Part shown: piece after piece, positions 1-12,770 of the stretch
How the letters are laid out: the number at the start of each line of letters is the position of its first letter
How positions within the stretch are numbered: position 1 is the stretch's first letter
Source: Hysterangium stoloniferum
Lineage: Eukaryota; Basidiomycota; Agaricomycetes; Hysterangiales; Hysterangiaceae
DNA length: 64,000 nt
Direction of reading: 5' to 3'
Assembly (NCBI GenBank): GCA_015178975.1
Contig: WHVD01000264.1
Span: 21,117-85,116, forward strand
Made by a program: the position numbers and the translations under genes
Notes under the pieces: generated by a model
Database searches by the model: none
The model's input: the letters and a program-made list of their open reading frames with translations, nothing else
What the model was told of the DNA's origin: nothing

Positions 1-2
1 CA

Positions 3-705
3 GCAACACTCCTCGTTTGGTTAGGAATCGCCCACAGCTACCATGGGCATCATTCGCTGAAAGGATCTCACAATATCAAGGTCCACTGATGGTGTAAGTT
101 CAAAACACTATGGTCTTGTATAGTGTGTATTGAATGTAAAGGATGTTAGGGATAGGCTCACCGACTTCGATTTTGATGTGGAAATCGCGGACCGGGGAGA
201 GATCTGCACAGCATTGGAAATGATGAAACCAATGTGTACAGCCTCTCCTCCGATGCCAGTCTCACATATGACGGGGAGACCGAAACGCGAGTGCAATGGT
301 TATATTAATCTAATCGAATGACTCCCTGTCCCGTAACAATTAATATTCAAAATGAGTACTTGGAGGAGACATTCGCTTCCAGGCCACGCCTTGAAACATT
401 GACTAGGGCGTGCACTCTCAGACGCAAATATATGTTCTGCCACAACATCATCCTCATCCCCCCGTTACCAACCCTCAACCAATCCATCCAGTCAGAATCC
501 TTTGGCGGTTTCAAAATGCCTGATTTAAGGAGCATGTGTTTCATCCAAGAGGACCTGGAACAAAACCAATGTTCATTTGGCCGTCTGAAATCACAAGTGA
601 ACACCATGTATGGTTGGCTGGACACCTCTTCAGTCCTCAAAATGATGAAAATATGGGTTTGTCCCATAAACAATTAGCCCACATTCTCAGCTCATTGTTG
701 AGATG
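3..705 (+). repeat. Direct duplication, copy 1 (partial fold-back unit)
   Basis: This stretch is a diverged direct copy of 12029-12770. It shares the opening motif AACACTCCTCGTTTGGTTAG and the later motif CAAGAGGACCTGGAACA. From about 318 on it matches the left arm and loop of the fold-back unit at 12364-12970, but the right arm is missing and similarity stops near 705. Short open frames here follow the repeat and differ between copies, so I call no gene. Confidence 0.75.
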
Positions 706-1592
706 TCCGGAAGAAAACTGTCGCCAACGAGGTGGTTTCTTCTGGAAAGAAAATTTCCTAGTCCATATGTGGATCCACAAAATGGACCTGTTACCCTGTC
801 AGTCAATGGAGGGTATTGAACAGCGAGAGGCTGACGTACTACATTCGGCGCGCTTGCTCTTAGAAGAGGACGCAGGTTTCTACTTGTGTTGGGAAGACCA
901 TTTTATTACTCTAATGTTCACGCTATTATAGGGTGCTGATTATCCTTTAATAAACCCTGTTTTAGCATCTGCAGGACACAAAATAACAATGTAATTGGAG
1001 ATCACCATGCGGTGACGTGGCAAACCTAAACCAAAACACCGTGCTTACTGAGAAGAGATTGGATCTCCCTTTCTCCCCAGTGTAGAACCAACTATTATGC
1101 CCACAAACATCCGAAAGTCATTTTCCACCTGTGGCCACCTAATTAAGTGACTCCTATGACAGATCATCCACATGAGTATTGCATTTAATCAGTGTCTCCG
1201 ATGAAACATCGCTATTGTTCCGCGTCCTATGAAATGCCGGAGGCTTATTAGATGATTGATTTGGGTACCTGATCATTCTAAGGTGGTCTGGATGTTGAGG
1301 AAGTACATTCGACATCAATTGGTCTACGTCATACCCCCTAACTATTGTGCCATCCTCATTTAACAGCACCACTCCTATTTACTAACAACAAGAATTACTG
1401 TGGATCAAAGAAGGGCTCTCCCAATATGGATGCATATGCCAATTACGTCCAAGCTGACTTTCGTTCCCAAATAACTCGCTGTTCCATGTTGGGGGACACG
1501 ACGGGATAAAGCCACGAACGATTCAAAATAGAAAATATTCTTCCAATGTGACGGGACTGACAAGGTCCTAGAATCAAGAAATGTTCTGTATA
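706..1592. other. No gene seen
   Basis: The composition is normal and CpG is present. There is no open frame with a recognisable domain and no clear repeat. It ends at the TA target of the pogo element. Confidence 0.5.
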
Positions 1593-2006
1593 CAGTCGAA
1601 CCCCTCTTAACCCATACCTCTGATAACCCATAACCCCTTATATCCCATAGTTCGAGCTGTCTACCAACTTGGTTCGCAGGAAATTGCATACCATAACCCA
1701 TAGGTCCGCAATAACCCATAACCCATACCCCTCAGAAGGCAAAACCCATACTGAATTAGATGTAGTCCCTTAATTTTATTGTCCAATAATCAACCATTGT
1801 TAGCTCATCACAATGATGCACCACTGCACCTACTGAATAGCCCCCAAGTAAACTTTTACAATTTTCTTTCCCCTCAAAAATATTAATATGACAATCCTAT
1901 TGAGCTGAGTTTGAAATATGTGTCTGTGGCTGATAGAATGTGTCGCATCTATAGTTGTTTGTTGATTGAATCTACTGAGCTTTTATTATCCATATCCAAG
2001 GATAGT

Positions 2007-2360
2007 ATGGCTCCTAGACCACTTGAAATTCTTAAGAAAGGGCTTGCTAAATTTACAGAAACAATCAAGACTCGCAAGAAGGAACTTGGTGCAAAGCTAG
2101 CTAGGGCAGAAACCATTTCGTCATCAGATGGGCACTGGTTGGACAATGAAGCAAACACTATTGATGAGCAATGTGTTCTTGACACCTTGGAGTCCGCCTC
2201 AGACTATGAGCGAGGGCTTGAATGCTTGGATGAAAATGGAAAGGCAATTGTGAGGAAGCTGAGGGAGTGGGCTGGTGACTTGGTGAAGGTTGCAGGAAAC
2301 AAACAGAAATGTACAACTTTTTTAATGCCTGAGAAAAGCAAATTACTAATAACTCTGTGA
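2007..2360 (+). pseudogene. N-terminal frame of the pogo element
   Basis: An open frame lies just upstream of the transposase, inside the same terminal repeats. I take ATG 2007 as the start because residues from there look coding (MAPRPLEILKKG, then DYERGLECLDENGKAI); the frame stays open further upstream. It is charged, with a Lys/Arg-rich helix-like stretch and an acidic middle, and shows no domain I can name. It ends at TGA 2358-2360 in a different frame from the helix-turn-helix part that follows. An unrecognised intron or a frameshift probably joined it to the transposase as its N-terminus, but it could also be a small separate protein. Confidence 0.5.
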
Positions 2361-4147
2361 AGATTCCATATACGAGAAAGGACCTAAAGCACCTAAGAAG
2401 AAATCTGATAAGCCAAGTCACTGCTTGTACTTTTACAAAGAAAGAAAATGCTACATTGGCTCAGCGCATAGAAATCCTTGATTGGCACCACAAAAATGGC
2501 CAAAACCAATCAAAGACGGCTCAGCATTTCAATCCAATCTACCCAAACCTTAAGATCAAACAGCCATTAGTCTCAGCATGGATCAAAGAAGAAGCAAAAT
2601 GGCGTGAGCTTTGGGAACAGGCAAACCACCAAAGTGACTGGATGATGAAACGAGCTCGACAGACTGAGCATCCAGAGGTTTCTGAAATGATGTATTTATG
2701 GCTTTTGAAGGCCATGGGTGATGAAATTCTGCTTACTGGGGAAGTCCTTTGCCAGAAATAGAACCAGTTTGCAGACTTGGTGGGTATTCCCGAAGATGAG
2801 AGACTGACATTGAGCAATGGTTGGTTGGCATGTTTCAAGGACAGGAATGGCTTGAAGGAGATGAAGAGACATGGGGAAGCCGCATCAGCACATGCTGACA
2901 CTGTGGAGAGGGAGTGAAAACAGATTCAAGAGCTTATTATAAAGTACAAATATGAGCGTCGTGATATCTTTAACATGGATGAAACAGGTCTTGTTTATGG
3001 GTACATACCTATTTCCTTATTTCTACCTCCATATCTGACTCCAATGCATAGACCTGTACCAGACAGAGGCCTGTCAGATCATAAACAATCAGGAGTCAAA
3101 AGCAAAAAGCTCAGGTTGACATACACATTCACAACAAATGCCGACGGGTCTGAGAAACTCCCAGCTTTCATCATTGGGAAAGCAGCACAGCCACGAGCTT
3201 TCAACAAGAAGACCAGAATCCAATTGGGGTTTTACTACCGAAATAATGCAAAAGCTTGGATGACTGCACAACTCTATCAAGACTGGATTCAGCAGTGGGA
3301 TCATGAACTTGGAGACAAAAATCGAAAAATACTTCTTCTTCAAGATAACTTTTCTGGCCACATTGTTCCTACCAACCTTCAAAACATCCGAGTTGAAAAC
3401 TTCAAGCCAAACCTCACTGCACATGTCCAACCAAACGACCAAGGTATCATCAGATGCTTCAAAGCCCACTACCATACCAGGTTCATTCAACAGGCTGTTG
3501 ATCGTTACGACGAAGGTATAACACCGGCTCAAATCTATGACATCAATCAGTTGCAAGCAATGCGGATAGCAGATGCTTCTTGGCATGATGTTGACACAAT
3601 GACCATTCGCAATTGCTGGCGCAAAGCAGGAATCTTACCTGAAATAAATCCCACTTTGTCTCACCCTTTAATTCCAATTACTTCACTCCTCAATGATCCT
3701 TCCTCCGAGTCCCAAATGTATCCAGTTGCCCACACTGAAAAGCAAGTTGAGGCTGCACTCGATGATTTGGTTGCTACAGGGGCACTCCAGATGAAGAATC
3801 GAATGGATGTTGAATCTCTTCTCAACCCAGCTGGTGAATCTCATGCCTTGATGGAGGCATCGGACAAGGAAATCTATCAGTCTGTTATTGATTCAATTGT
3901 GGCACACGAGAACATCGAGATAAATGGTGGAGACGATGTTGATGAGGATATACCCATTGAACCTCATCCCACCCAGTGTGATGTTCTCAAGGCAGTATCC
4001 ACCATCAACAGGTACATTGATGACAGGAATGACCCCATCACACGCAAATTCGAAGCAATTCTGGGCTCATTCAAATGGCAGCTCCGCCTCGAAGCAACGA
4101 CAAGTCTGAAAGAAACTGTTATAACTGACTTCTTTCAGAAATCATAG
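2357..4147 (+). pseudogene. pogo/Tigger transposase (CENP-B HTH plus DDE domain), two in-frame stops
   Basis: The protein would bind the terminal repeats and cut and paste the element in the nucleus. A first helix-turn-helix (ATLAQRIEILDWHHKNG, about 2450-2600) is followed by a CENP-B-type DNA-binding half (LSNGWLACFKDRNGLKEMKR, about 2810-2870). The DDE domain then shows MDETG (first Asp, codon 2978), LLLQDN (second Asp) and PNDQGIIR (third Asp). The last two lie 31 residues apart (DD30D), usual for this family. One reading frame runs throughout but is broken by TAG at 2759 and TGA at 2915-2917, the latter where a CGA Arg codon would fit, consistent with CpG decay. All catalytic residues remain. 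Confidence 0.9.
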
Positions 4148-4345
4148 ATGGATCACACACCTTAGTCTACACTTGTTGCAGTAACGTAGTTTAACATAAT
4201 TCTATAATCCTTTCGAAGATTTTTTACAAATTTTCCACCATTTTTGAGACTATTGTTAGCATACCTCTCCAAACCCATAACCCCTCATAACCCATACCTT
4301 GGGCCATCCACCGAGGGGGTATGGGTTAAGAGGGGTTCGACTGTA

Positions 4346-6126
4346 TTCATTTTTCGTTGATTGTGGCTGATACCCTGTGAAATGTTCCGCATATCTCTGG
4401 CACTCCCGCATGTGACAGCTTGATCCGTCTCGTTTATTTTGACTAACACTCCGATTGTTGGATTTCGAGCATCATCCAAGCTCATGTTCCTTTGTTCCCG
4501 TTCCCTATTGTCCCATTATCCCCCATTTTATACTCTTACATTGTCTTCCCCATATAGCATTCTATTGTTCCTAGGGTTTATACATAGCTACATGCGAATA
4601 TAGCTCCCTGCGCAATTGCGAGGGTCTTCTGCTACCCGAGTACGTGATAGAGACGTGCGTATTTCAACACCGATTTATGCTAGGTTCTAGCGTTAGCAAG
4701 TTGGGAGGAGTAATTATTTGCGAATGTGGCTCCTGCTAAAATATATTATAGCTATGCATGCACAAGTTGTTACATCGGTAATCGCCCCCATTTCTCCTTT
4801 CACTTATCATATTTGGCAACTATTACGAGTAAATACTGAGTAGCGTAGTTTCCATGTGTGTACGCCATCCGTTTTCCTTCTCTGAGATACAGAGGTGCAT
4901 CGGAAATTCTAGTTCTTTTCTTCGTGATTCTTGTCACACTCGAGATTTGATTTCAACAGTTCTTATTTCGCCCGAAATTAGGACGACGATAAACATGAGG
5001 TAGGAATTCAATCAACACCATGCATAGCGGAATACATTTGACATACCTGTCTCGATGAAAGCGGTGGTCGTAGGTTGAGCCGGGACTTCAAGCACGGGTT
5101 CAGTAAGATCCCAGTACGTGACCGCTGTAATGTACCACAAGAATCGAAATCGCGCAAAAGAAACGGGGCAAGCTGACTATCGCTCAACCGGGACACTAGT
5201 AGGTCATGATAGCTTTAGTGTTAATCAGGTGCATTAGCCCAAGGAATGTCCCTATGAGGGTGGAAGATGGCGTCTAAAGGTGAAAAGAGTTCCGTCATCC
5301 TTCATATACGCTCACTCATGTAATACCATCGACGCGTGGACCAACACCCTTACCTCAGCCCCAGCAACCCAGTCGCTTTCCCTGACAATCAAGAGGGTAG
5401 GGTGTTAGCTTACCAGCGCTATTCTTCCTGCTCATAATCGAACAATTAATCTTCATACTCCGTTTAGACAGTATGATAAGATACCACCCCACTACTCACA
5501 GCGACACCAGCACCGCCATCTCAACCACTCGATATACTCATTCTATCAATATCATGCTCTCACACGTCATATCAGTTTCTTACTTATTCGAGTATGACTA
5601 CACCTTCCTGTGGAGTCTATCCCTGTTAAGTCTGCGTCGATTCCACCTCGTACGATTCTGCATGCTATTTGCTCATGCTCATGCGCCGATCCTGCCTGTT
5701 TTGACTGTTCAGACCACAATGATTGTGCTAGCTCCCCCTTTGTCCGCCAGCTTAATTGGTGGGTCTCCGAAGCTGATGGGGGCAATCAGTTCTCGACAAA
5801 GCATTCTCCAGTCTGCCGTTGTCCTATTAGAACTATAACAGAATATAACTCAGTCATCTCAGGATAGTGAATTTAACTAAGGTGTTGTCTATCTGGTTAT
5901 AACTACTTTGTGAATGAAAGAATAGTGGAACAAAAGAAAGAAATCACCCACTACCTACACATCCAAACAAGGTTACACATTTATGTCATTGGTCTCATCT
6001 ATTGTCCTTCTCCTTTGGGTTCTGCCATGAGTCTGCATAAGACCCTAATTCTAACACTCCTCCTGGCTAAGCAGGCTCATTGCATAACCTAAGCTGGATG
6101 CACTGTCTCTCATGCACAATTTGTGG
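4346..6126. other. No gene seen; contains one arm of a 130-bp inverted repeat
   Basis: CpG-normal DNA with only short open frames and no recognisable domain. Positions about 4675-4800 are inverted relative to about 9650-9780 (shared words include GCTATGCATGC and ATATATTATAGCTATG). From about 5900 CpG becomes scarce, where old repeats begin. Confidence 0.45.
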
Positions 6127-6129
6127 GAG

Positions 6130-6924
6130 TTGTTTCATTATGAAGATCCGTTCCCTGAAACTTCAATCTTCCATAACTTCCAGATACAACTTCCATCCAT
6201 GGAACATTTCCAGTTTCCAGACTTCTGAACTTCACCCTTGTTCCATATTTCACAACTTGTCCATTGATGTTACGACTCATTCCTGGATACTTCAATTTTC
6301 CATAATCATCTGACTTTCCACCCCAAGTCTCCGATCTGACTTCCCACCTCAATATCTGATCCAGACTTCTGACTATGGAACATTTCTAGTTCCTGGATTT
6401 CCGAACCTCATCCTTGTTCTGTATTTGGTAACTGACAGGTTAACAGTTATTCATTCACTTGTTTATTGTCTTTGTTGTATTCCTGTTTCAGAATCTTCAT
6501 CCTAATCTGTCTTATTATACTTCTAGATTTGTAGTACAATTCTTGGAACATCTATATAGTCTTCCCTAGTCATGTACTTACTCTTTAGTTTTAATCTCAA
6601 ATTAGTTTGTATCTCTTCTGTCCTTCTGTATGCTTAGTTTCTGGAACTCTCTGGACTCCAGGCATCTGGAACTCCTGGAACTCTGAGCATCCATAAACAT
6701 TCCATCATATATTAATCCTCTGAAATATGGACATCCAAGTGAGTGCATGAGGGTGCAGCATATAAGCTGAAGCCAAGTCCATCTGTACTCTGGTAATATT
6801 CCGATACTCCCACTACTAATCCCCGGAAACTCCCAGACTAATTCTCCGAAACTCTGAGGACATACTTCTGGGAAGTGTCCATAATATCCATCAGAAATTA
6901 TTCCCTGAGATCTGGAACTTAACA
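6130..6924 (+). repeat. LTR, family D, degenerate
   Basis: It aligns by eye with the well-bounded D LTR at 15250-15875: both start near a GATCCGTTCC or GACCCGTTCC motif, carry tandem ACTTCC-type words, and end in CTTAACA. It holds the shared core (CATATAAGCTGAAGCCAAGTCC, given in part: CTGAAGCCAAGTCC near 6765). I could not find a matching target duplication, so the boundaries are approximate. It lies directly beside a copia RNase H fragment. Confidence 0.6.
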
Positions 6925-7143
6925 TTCATGAACATATTGGCAAGATTTGCTATGGAGGCAATGTGATGCACATCAATATCTCCATCCACTACATGCTCAC
7001 AAATATAATGATAGTGAATATCAATGTGCTTGAGTGGTGCTTAGTATTCTTCATTAAAGAGACCACACCTGTGTTATCATTCCATAGAATAGCTGGTTTG
7101 GGCTGGGGGTAACCTATTTTGAATTTGCTTCATAGTTCGTGTT
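6925..7143 (-). pseudogene. Ty1/copia RNase H fragment
   Basis: Read on the minus strand this gives copia RNase H signatures split over two frames: ILWNDNTGVVSLMKNTKHHS, then KHIDIHYHYICEHV and DGDIDVHHIASIANLANMF. In intact copia polyproteins this is the C-terminal domain that degrades the RNA strand of the RNA-DNA hybrid. The frame shifts once and has stops. A D LTR bounds it at one end and a B LTR at the other, so it is a relic cut by later insertions. Confidence 0.8.
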
Positions 7144-8155
7144 TGTTACGACCATGTCACAACCTGACGGTCCCCGAGGATATTGCCACCTATCGATGTT
7201 TCAAGTTATCACTCAAGTCATCGCATTGGAAACCATCGGTTACCCGATGCTGACATATGCTTTCACGACGATCAAACTCCATTTATACCCCTGTCAAAAT
7301 ATACTCATACTATCTGGTTATGCTCTGATACATCCCTTTTTTATTATGATGATCTGTTCTACTCTATGTTTCACATATGCCTATATATACTTGTAACCCT
7401 CGGACTATTTCCTTGTCTGTCACGAATCAAATTTTACTCAATAAAGTTGAATAATCAATCGAAGAATATTCAACAATATCGAATAAAGATGCCTCATTCG
7501 ATGAAGTATTAATTTGTCCTGTTGATAAAGTGTGAGGCAAAGATAGGACACAGAGGCTCACGAATAAATAAGTCAAAGAAGGACTCAAAAAAGTTTGATG
7601 ATTATGTAATACAGTAATAATATAATATAATACAGGTTTTCTGACTGACTTCCTTCATTCCTATCATTGTCCTTATATACTATATATCATTTACCTATGA
7701 TGATAATATGATATCAAAGTGAAATCATCAATGACATCAACCTGAGACAAGTCGAAGATATTTGAGATTGTCGAAGATATTGTTGAAGAATAGTCGAGTC
7801 GGAAGTTGAGTTGGAAATTGAGTCGGAAAGTTGAAGGAATGTCGAAGAAATGTCGAAGAAATATTAAATTGAATATTATTGAAATTTGAGTTTGTACGTT
7901 CGTGACATTGTCTCGTAATCCCACTCTCGGTTATTTCATGGCTTCCAAACTAATGGTAACCTTCCTGTTCCTAGTCAAGCTTATTTGTCAATACTGTTTT
8001 CTGCTCTTCTCCTAGTTAGTATTTTCTAGACACTGAATACTTGTATATGAACCCGCTGTAGTTGTAGCTACTAGGCAATCAGAATATCGACTCAGAATAC
8101 CCTCTTACATCTCTAGAAGTCCTACATATATTAAGTATCCCACTATCTGCCTTCG
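7144..8155 (+). repeat. LTR, family B, truncated and split by an H LTR
   Basis: It starts TGTTACGACCATGTCACAAC, the inverse of the end of the B LTRs at 32506-33075 and 56607-57350. It runs to about 8155, where a G LTR cuts it off. The motif CTAGGCAATCAGAATATCGA near 8070, about 35 nt after TATATGAA, matches the predicted transcript start of the family. An H LTR is inserted at 7418-7907. Confidence 0.75.
7418..7907 (-). mobile_element. Solo LTR, family H
   Basis: Starts TGTCACGAATC and ends GTTCGTGACA on the plus strand, with TTGTC on both sides (7413-7417 and 7908-7912). The minus orientation is chosen because there TATATAAGG is followed about 30 nt later by AGTCAGAAAAC, the predicted transcript start. 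It sits inside the B LTR. Confidence 0.9.
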
Positions 8156-9041
8156 TGTTGAAATCTGAAAGCCTGGGGAATCACAGTGCGAGGACTCTCA
8201 CATACTTGGAGCGAATGCCACTAAGAGATGAGCGGGTAGAGGTATAAACCAGTGATATAACTAGGTTTCCAGATGAGACTCTACTCTCATCTGGATGTAA
8301 CTATAGGAGGATGGTCACACTTTATTGAATATACAAAATTTTACTGAATAATCCTCATATTTTCCAAGTGAGACTATTCCTTCTGGCCATAACAACTTAT
8401 TCTATGAGTTTATATTTAATTACCTGAAATTTCATCTTTAAAATATCCATGCCTTTTTAAAATACACACAAATGACATAGTTACACAAGATTATTTGGGT
8501 TAACCTAGATCGTTTGGGTTAACCTAGATCATTTGGGTTAAACAAGATTATTTGGGTTATGACTTAATCTTTGGGTTATGATGTATTCTCTTGTATACAA
8601 GCAAACTTTCAAATATATTTCATATAATTTAAATTTAGTTGGTTTAGAGAGTTAACCAGAACTATCTGGGGTACCAATCCCCATTGTGCAATTTATTCCA
8701 AAAAAATAATTTACAGATGATTGTTTGACTAAATTTTGTCAGATATAGGATAAATATTAATCTTTTTGCATTCTTCAGAGTGATACCTAATCAACTGAAT
8801 TTGATTAAATATTAATTTTACAACAAACAATATAAATATATATACTTTAGTGGATAAATAATTTTAAAGTTTTGGGTTATCCTCCATATACTATGACACA
8901 TGGTCTGTGCACTGGTCTGTGCTGTGAATGTGTGTCCACAACATGGAACTATGTAAGTGAACACTAAACTAAATATAACTAATCACATGCGTGAACCGGT
9001 AAAGAAATATGCAGTCACAAGACACATCAGGAGTTACAACA
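8156..9041. repeat. LTR-like repeat, family G, split by a MITE
   Basis: Its two parts match the bounded G repeat at 33349-33665, including GGTCTGTGCACTGGTCTGTG and AACACTAAACTAAATATA. It starts TGTTGAAATC and ends TTACAACA. No matching target duplication was found for this copy. A 580-bp insertion lies at 8306-8885. Confidence 0.7.
8306..8885. mobile_element. MITE-like insertion, short inverted ends GGAGGAT
   Basis: Comparison with the uninterrupted G repeat at 33349 shows a 580-bp insertion. It starts GGAGGAT, ends ATCCTCC, and is flanked by ATA on both sides (8303-8305, 8886-8888). The inside is AT-rich and non-coding, with tandem TTTGGGTTAACCTAGAT words at about 8495-8580. A 3-bp duplication would fit a PIF/Harbinger-like origin, but the ATA target is not the usual TWA, so I leave the superfamily open. 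Confidence 0.65.
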
Positions 9042-9053
9042 TTTAAGGTGGCA

Positions 9054-9250
9054 CTAAAATACACTGGAGGCACCCCAAGGTTTTTGGAGTTGGAGAACCT
9101 TCCAAAAATCCTACTATTTGGCCAAATTTTCTAGGAATTCTTTGAACTGATAAATGGTTTGAAAATTTCAAGTATTAGTAGGATTTTCCAAAGTGGAAAA
9201 TCATATCTGAAAACTTTAAATATTTGTATCAAAAAACTCCCACCTTTTTT
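9054..9250. repeat. Half copy of a palindromic MITE
   Basis: It starts CACTGGAGGCACCCCAAGG and follows the left arm of the full fold-back element at 34099-34465. Similarity stops at the centre of that palindrome, so the right arm is missing. Confidence 0.7.
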
Positions 9251-10890
9251 GAGACATTACCCTTGCTAATGTACTTGATCCACAACAAAGCAGAGCAATC
9301 ATGATCTTCTAGTGCCCGGTTTGAGAGATAATTGGCTTTCCCCTTTTGTTTTGCGGGGTTTCGATTCTTGTTGCGGCGGTTGCGTATTGGTGATTTACTG
9401 AAGCCGTACTTGAAAGGTTAGGTCAACTCACGACCCCCGCTTACGTTGAGATATTTATATGAAATGTAGTCCGCTATGTATACTGTTAATTGGATTTTCT
9501 ACCTCATATTTATCGTTGTTTTACTTTCAACTTTGACATAGGGACTGTTGAAATCAAAGCCCAAGGATACCAAAAAAAAGGAATACAATTTTCGATGTAC
9601 CCCTCTCTCATAGAAGGCAAACGGATACGTAGATGCATAGAAGCTATATGGGGTAATTCAAAGGACAAAGGGGGGTGATTACCGATGCAGCAATTTGGGC
9701 ATGCATGCATAGCTATAATATATTTTAGAAGAGCAATATTCGCAAATAATCACTCCTGCCAACTCGCTAATGTTGGAACCTGGAATATATCGCAATGTTA
9801 GGAACTATAGGGAGGACTGAACTATAGTCCGAAAGCGCTTCCGATCCACCCCGACTCGTATCAATAGGATACGCCTGAACCGGAGTTAGAACAGACTGCT
9901 ACCAGGTGAGGATAACACAACAATTGGGGACATGACGGAGAGCAATTGACGCTTCGTGAATAACGTTGAAATATTACTGCCTCCCCATCCAGATCACCTA
10001 GGAATGACCGAGTACCAATCAATCGCCTAGTAAGCCTCAGGCGTTGTTTAGGACGCGGAGAAATAGCGACCTTTCGTCGGAGATAATGAATAAATGCAAA
10101 GATTAGATATAATGTGATATGCATCATCTGTAGAAGCTAATAACTCAAGCAACCTCACTTTGAAAATCCCTTTTGGATGTTTGTGTGGATAATAGTTCGT
10201 TGCCAGCCGTGGTAGAAAGCTAGATTCAATCTCTTCTCACCATTCACGAGGTTTTTATTTTGAGAAGGTGAGGGTATTCATGTCAATATATGGTGATAGC
10301 CGGCGATAACATTACTTTGCGTCCTATGCCAAAACCAAGTTTATTCATGAATAATCAACATGGTATTATAGCTTGAACGTTAAGATGATATACTAGTCTT
10401 CTCAGCACATGTACGACCCTGTGTATTGCTCTGAAAGCGAGCGCGCCGAACGTAGCATGTCGGCCTCTCGGTTTTCAATAAGCTCCAGGATTGTCAACAG
10501 TTGGAGATATACTCCTGAGAGCACCATCCGGAGAGATTAGAGTCATTGAAGTGGTCTTTAAAGGCCGACACTTCCTCAATATAACTGTGTCTGAGGTGAT
10601 TAGAGAGTGAATTAAGGTGTAGAGAATGACGAGAACGGCGAAAACATGGTGTGTATGTCGGCTAATAAGAGGAAGTTTTATGCCCAGAATAATTATAACG
10701 GGGAGGGAGGGGGCTCTTGTAACCGACGAGTAGAATCAGGATTGATTGGAGAACAGGAAAGCATGATGTAACAAGGTTTGATGGTAAGGCAGCCCTTCTC
10801 ATCGTTAGGTACATTGAGATCTATACATTATTATGGTTAAGCTAGTAACTCCCAGTGATGGCGATCATCATAAAGAAACAAAAATGACAA
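9251..10890. other. No gene seen; contains one arm of a 130-bp inverted repeat
   Basis: CpG-normal DNA with short open frames only. Positions about 9650-9780 are the inverted partner of about 4675-4800. The two arms lie symmetrically around the block of old LTRs at 6-9 kb. Confidence 0.45.
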
Positions 10891-11165
10891 CATGCGGCGA
10901 TCAGTGGAAAGGCGGATTTTTTGAAATCGATGGTGCGACTGTCAGGTGAACCATTAGCAATGAGGGGGGCACTGTGGCGCTGAGAAGCATTTTATACGTA
11001 TTGATTGAGAATAAATTGATACATGGCCATTGTTTCAGACTCTCGGATGTATTGGTCCCTTCGCGTTCGACTGGTGATTTTGGATTTAGTAATATGTTCG
11101 GCTGCACTGGTTTCTACCCCCCAAAACGACTCTGTGGTGATCGGGAGATGACTTACTACTGTAAA
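10891..11165 (+). repeat. Inverted duplication, left copy
   Basis: It is the inverse of about 12985-13265. Both contain CATGCGGCGATC, the motif for AGACTCTCGGATGTATTGG (degenerate in the partner) and TAAGTCATCTCCC or its complement. The pair flanks 11.2-13.0 kb. Confidence 0.75.
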
Positions 11166-11781
11166 GGCATTTAACACAAACAAACCTTTTGAATGTTTGG
11201 ATGCCATACGAGTTTTATGTCATTTTACATAAATGCATCGACCGAATGCATCGACGTCGAAGATAATTTCATGATGAATAATGAACAAAGCTTGAAATTT
11301 GATTCGTTGGTGACTAAGAGAGAGGTGGTTGTTTTGAGCACTTTGCCACATCGATTCCAAGTGCTTCTAAAGTCGTAGCGACTCGCTTAACGCGATTTAG
11401 GCTAGCAAGCGGTGATCCGCTTCTAAGACTTTCCCCCCATCTGTGAACACAACCACCAATGTCCATTCACACGAATAGCGAATCTCAGTGCGTCGACATA
11501 CTTTTGCCTTCAAGTCGTTTACTTATTTTTCGCCTTAGTGATAATTATCTAGAGGCAGACGTTGATCCTTGTCAAGTACCCAGGACATTCAGCACTCCGA
11601 ATGTCGAAAGGTAAGGCACCGACCTCGAATATTGTTAGTATATATCGACAGCTACAATCTCGGTGTTAGTGCGGTCACCCAAGGATCCCCGACAGACAGT
11701 GGAGACAGGGCTCTGACCGCCGCCGAAAAGCCTATCAGCCCCCTGAATCTGTAGGTTCGTTCAGCATCGTCTGTCCTTATA
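11166..11781. other. No gene seen
   Basis: CpG-normal sequence with small open frames and no domain or repeat that I can recognise. Confidence 0.4.
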
Positions 11782-11956
11782 TTGAACCATGTATTCCATT
11801 CCCTTCAAAGATTTGACAGTGGTGCATTGGATGGCCGTCACGAGACGAAACTTAACTCGCCTCGCCTCTCAACGACTATTCGCCCACGCTTTTTTCTCGG
11901 TGAGGATTCTGACAGTGATGAGAGCCCGGCCCAACCTTCAGTCAGACGCAAGAAAG
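11782..11956 (+). other. Possible host exon fragment with 5' splice site
   Basis: An open frame reads through a low-complexity acidic and basic stretch (LGEDSDSDESPAQPSVRRKK) and runs straight into GTGAGTG, a good fungal 5' splice site. Such disordered segments are common in nuclear proteins but say nothing specific. No matching downstream exon could be found, because the repeat at 12029 follows. It could be a gene fragment or chance. Confidence 0.25.
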
Positions 11957-12028
11957 TGAGTGTTTATAGGTATGATATACACGAAAACTCAGTTCAATTT
12001 CCCTAGATTCTCCTCAAAGGACTCCCAC

Positions 12029-12770
12029 CAACACTCCTCGTTTGGTTAGGAATCGCCCACAGTTACCATGGGCATCACTCGTTGAAAGGATTTCACATTG
12101 TCGAGATCCACAGGTAATGTAAGTTCGAAACACTATGGTATTGTATAGTGCGTCTTGAATGTAAAAGATATTAGGGATAATCTCGCCGACTAATTTTGAT
12201 GTGGAAATCGCGGACTGGGGAGAGATCTGCACTACATTGGAAATCATGAAATCGATGTATACAGCCTCTCCTTCCAATTCCAGTCTCACATATGACGGGG
12301 GAGGCCGAAACGGGAGTGCAATGGTTATATTAATCTAATTGACTGACTTCCTTTTTTGTTGGCGTGCTAGAACTCCCCGTCTGATAACACATGCTATTCA
12401 AAATGAGTACCTGGAGGAGAATATCGCTTCCAGGCCCCGCGTTGAACCATTGACTAGGGGGAGGGAGCTGAGTGCACTCTCAGACGCAAATATATGGTCC
12501 ACAACATCATCCTCATTCCACCTTCCACCTCAACCGATCCATCCAGTCAGAACCCTTCGGCGGTGTCAAAATGCCGCATTTGAGATGCATGCGTTTCATC
12601 CAAGAGGACCTGGAACACTACCAATGTTCATTTGGCCATCTCAAATCACACCTGAATAACATGTATCACTGGTTGGCTGAACACCTTTTCACTCATCAAA
12701 ATGATGGAAATATAGGTTTGTCCCATAAAGAATTAGCCCATATTTTCAAGTCATTGTTGAAACAGCCAAA
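12029..12770 (+). repeat. Direct duplication, copy 2
   Basis: A diverged direct copy of 3-705 (see there), about 12 kb away. The fold-back unit at 12364-12970 overlaps its second half. Confidence 0.75.

Larger units (their letters stand above)
1593..4343 (+). mobile_element. pogo/Tigger-type DNA transposon, complete ends, decayed transposase
   Basis: The element starts CAGTCGAACCCCTCTTAACC and ends with the exact inverse, giving a perfect 26-bp terminal inverted repeat (1593-1618 and 4318-4343). It is flanked by TA at 1591-1592 and 4344-4345, the target duplication expected of Tc1/mariner/pogo elements. Short AACCCATA motifs are repeated inside both ends and may be subterminal transposase-binding sites (inference). 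The 2.75-kb body carries an N-terminal frame and a transposase frame with two in-frame stops, so it is probably not autonomous, although the intact ends could still be mobilised in trans. Confidence 0.95.

Noticed and set aside
347-673. Long opposed open frames at 318-677 and 12339-12906
   Set aside because: They lie in a palindromic duplicated repeat, differ between the copies, and show no domain.
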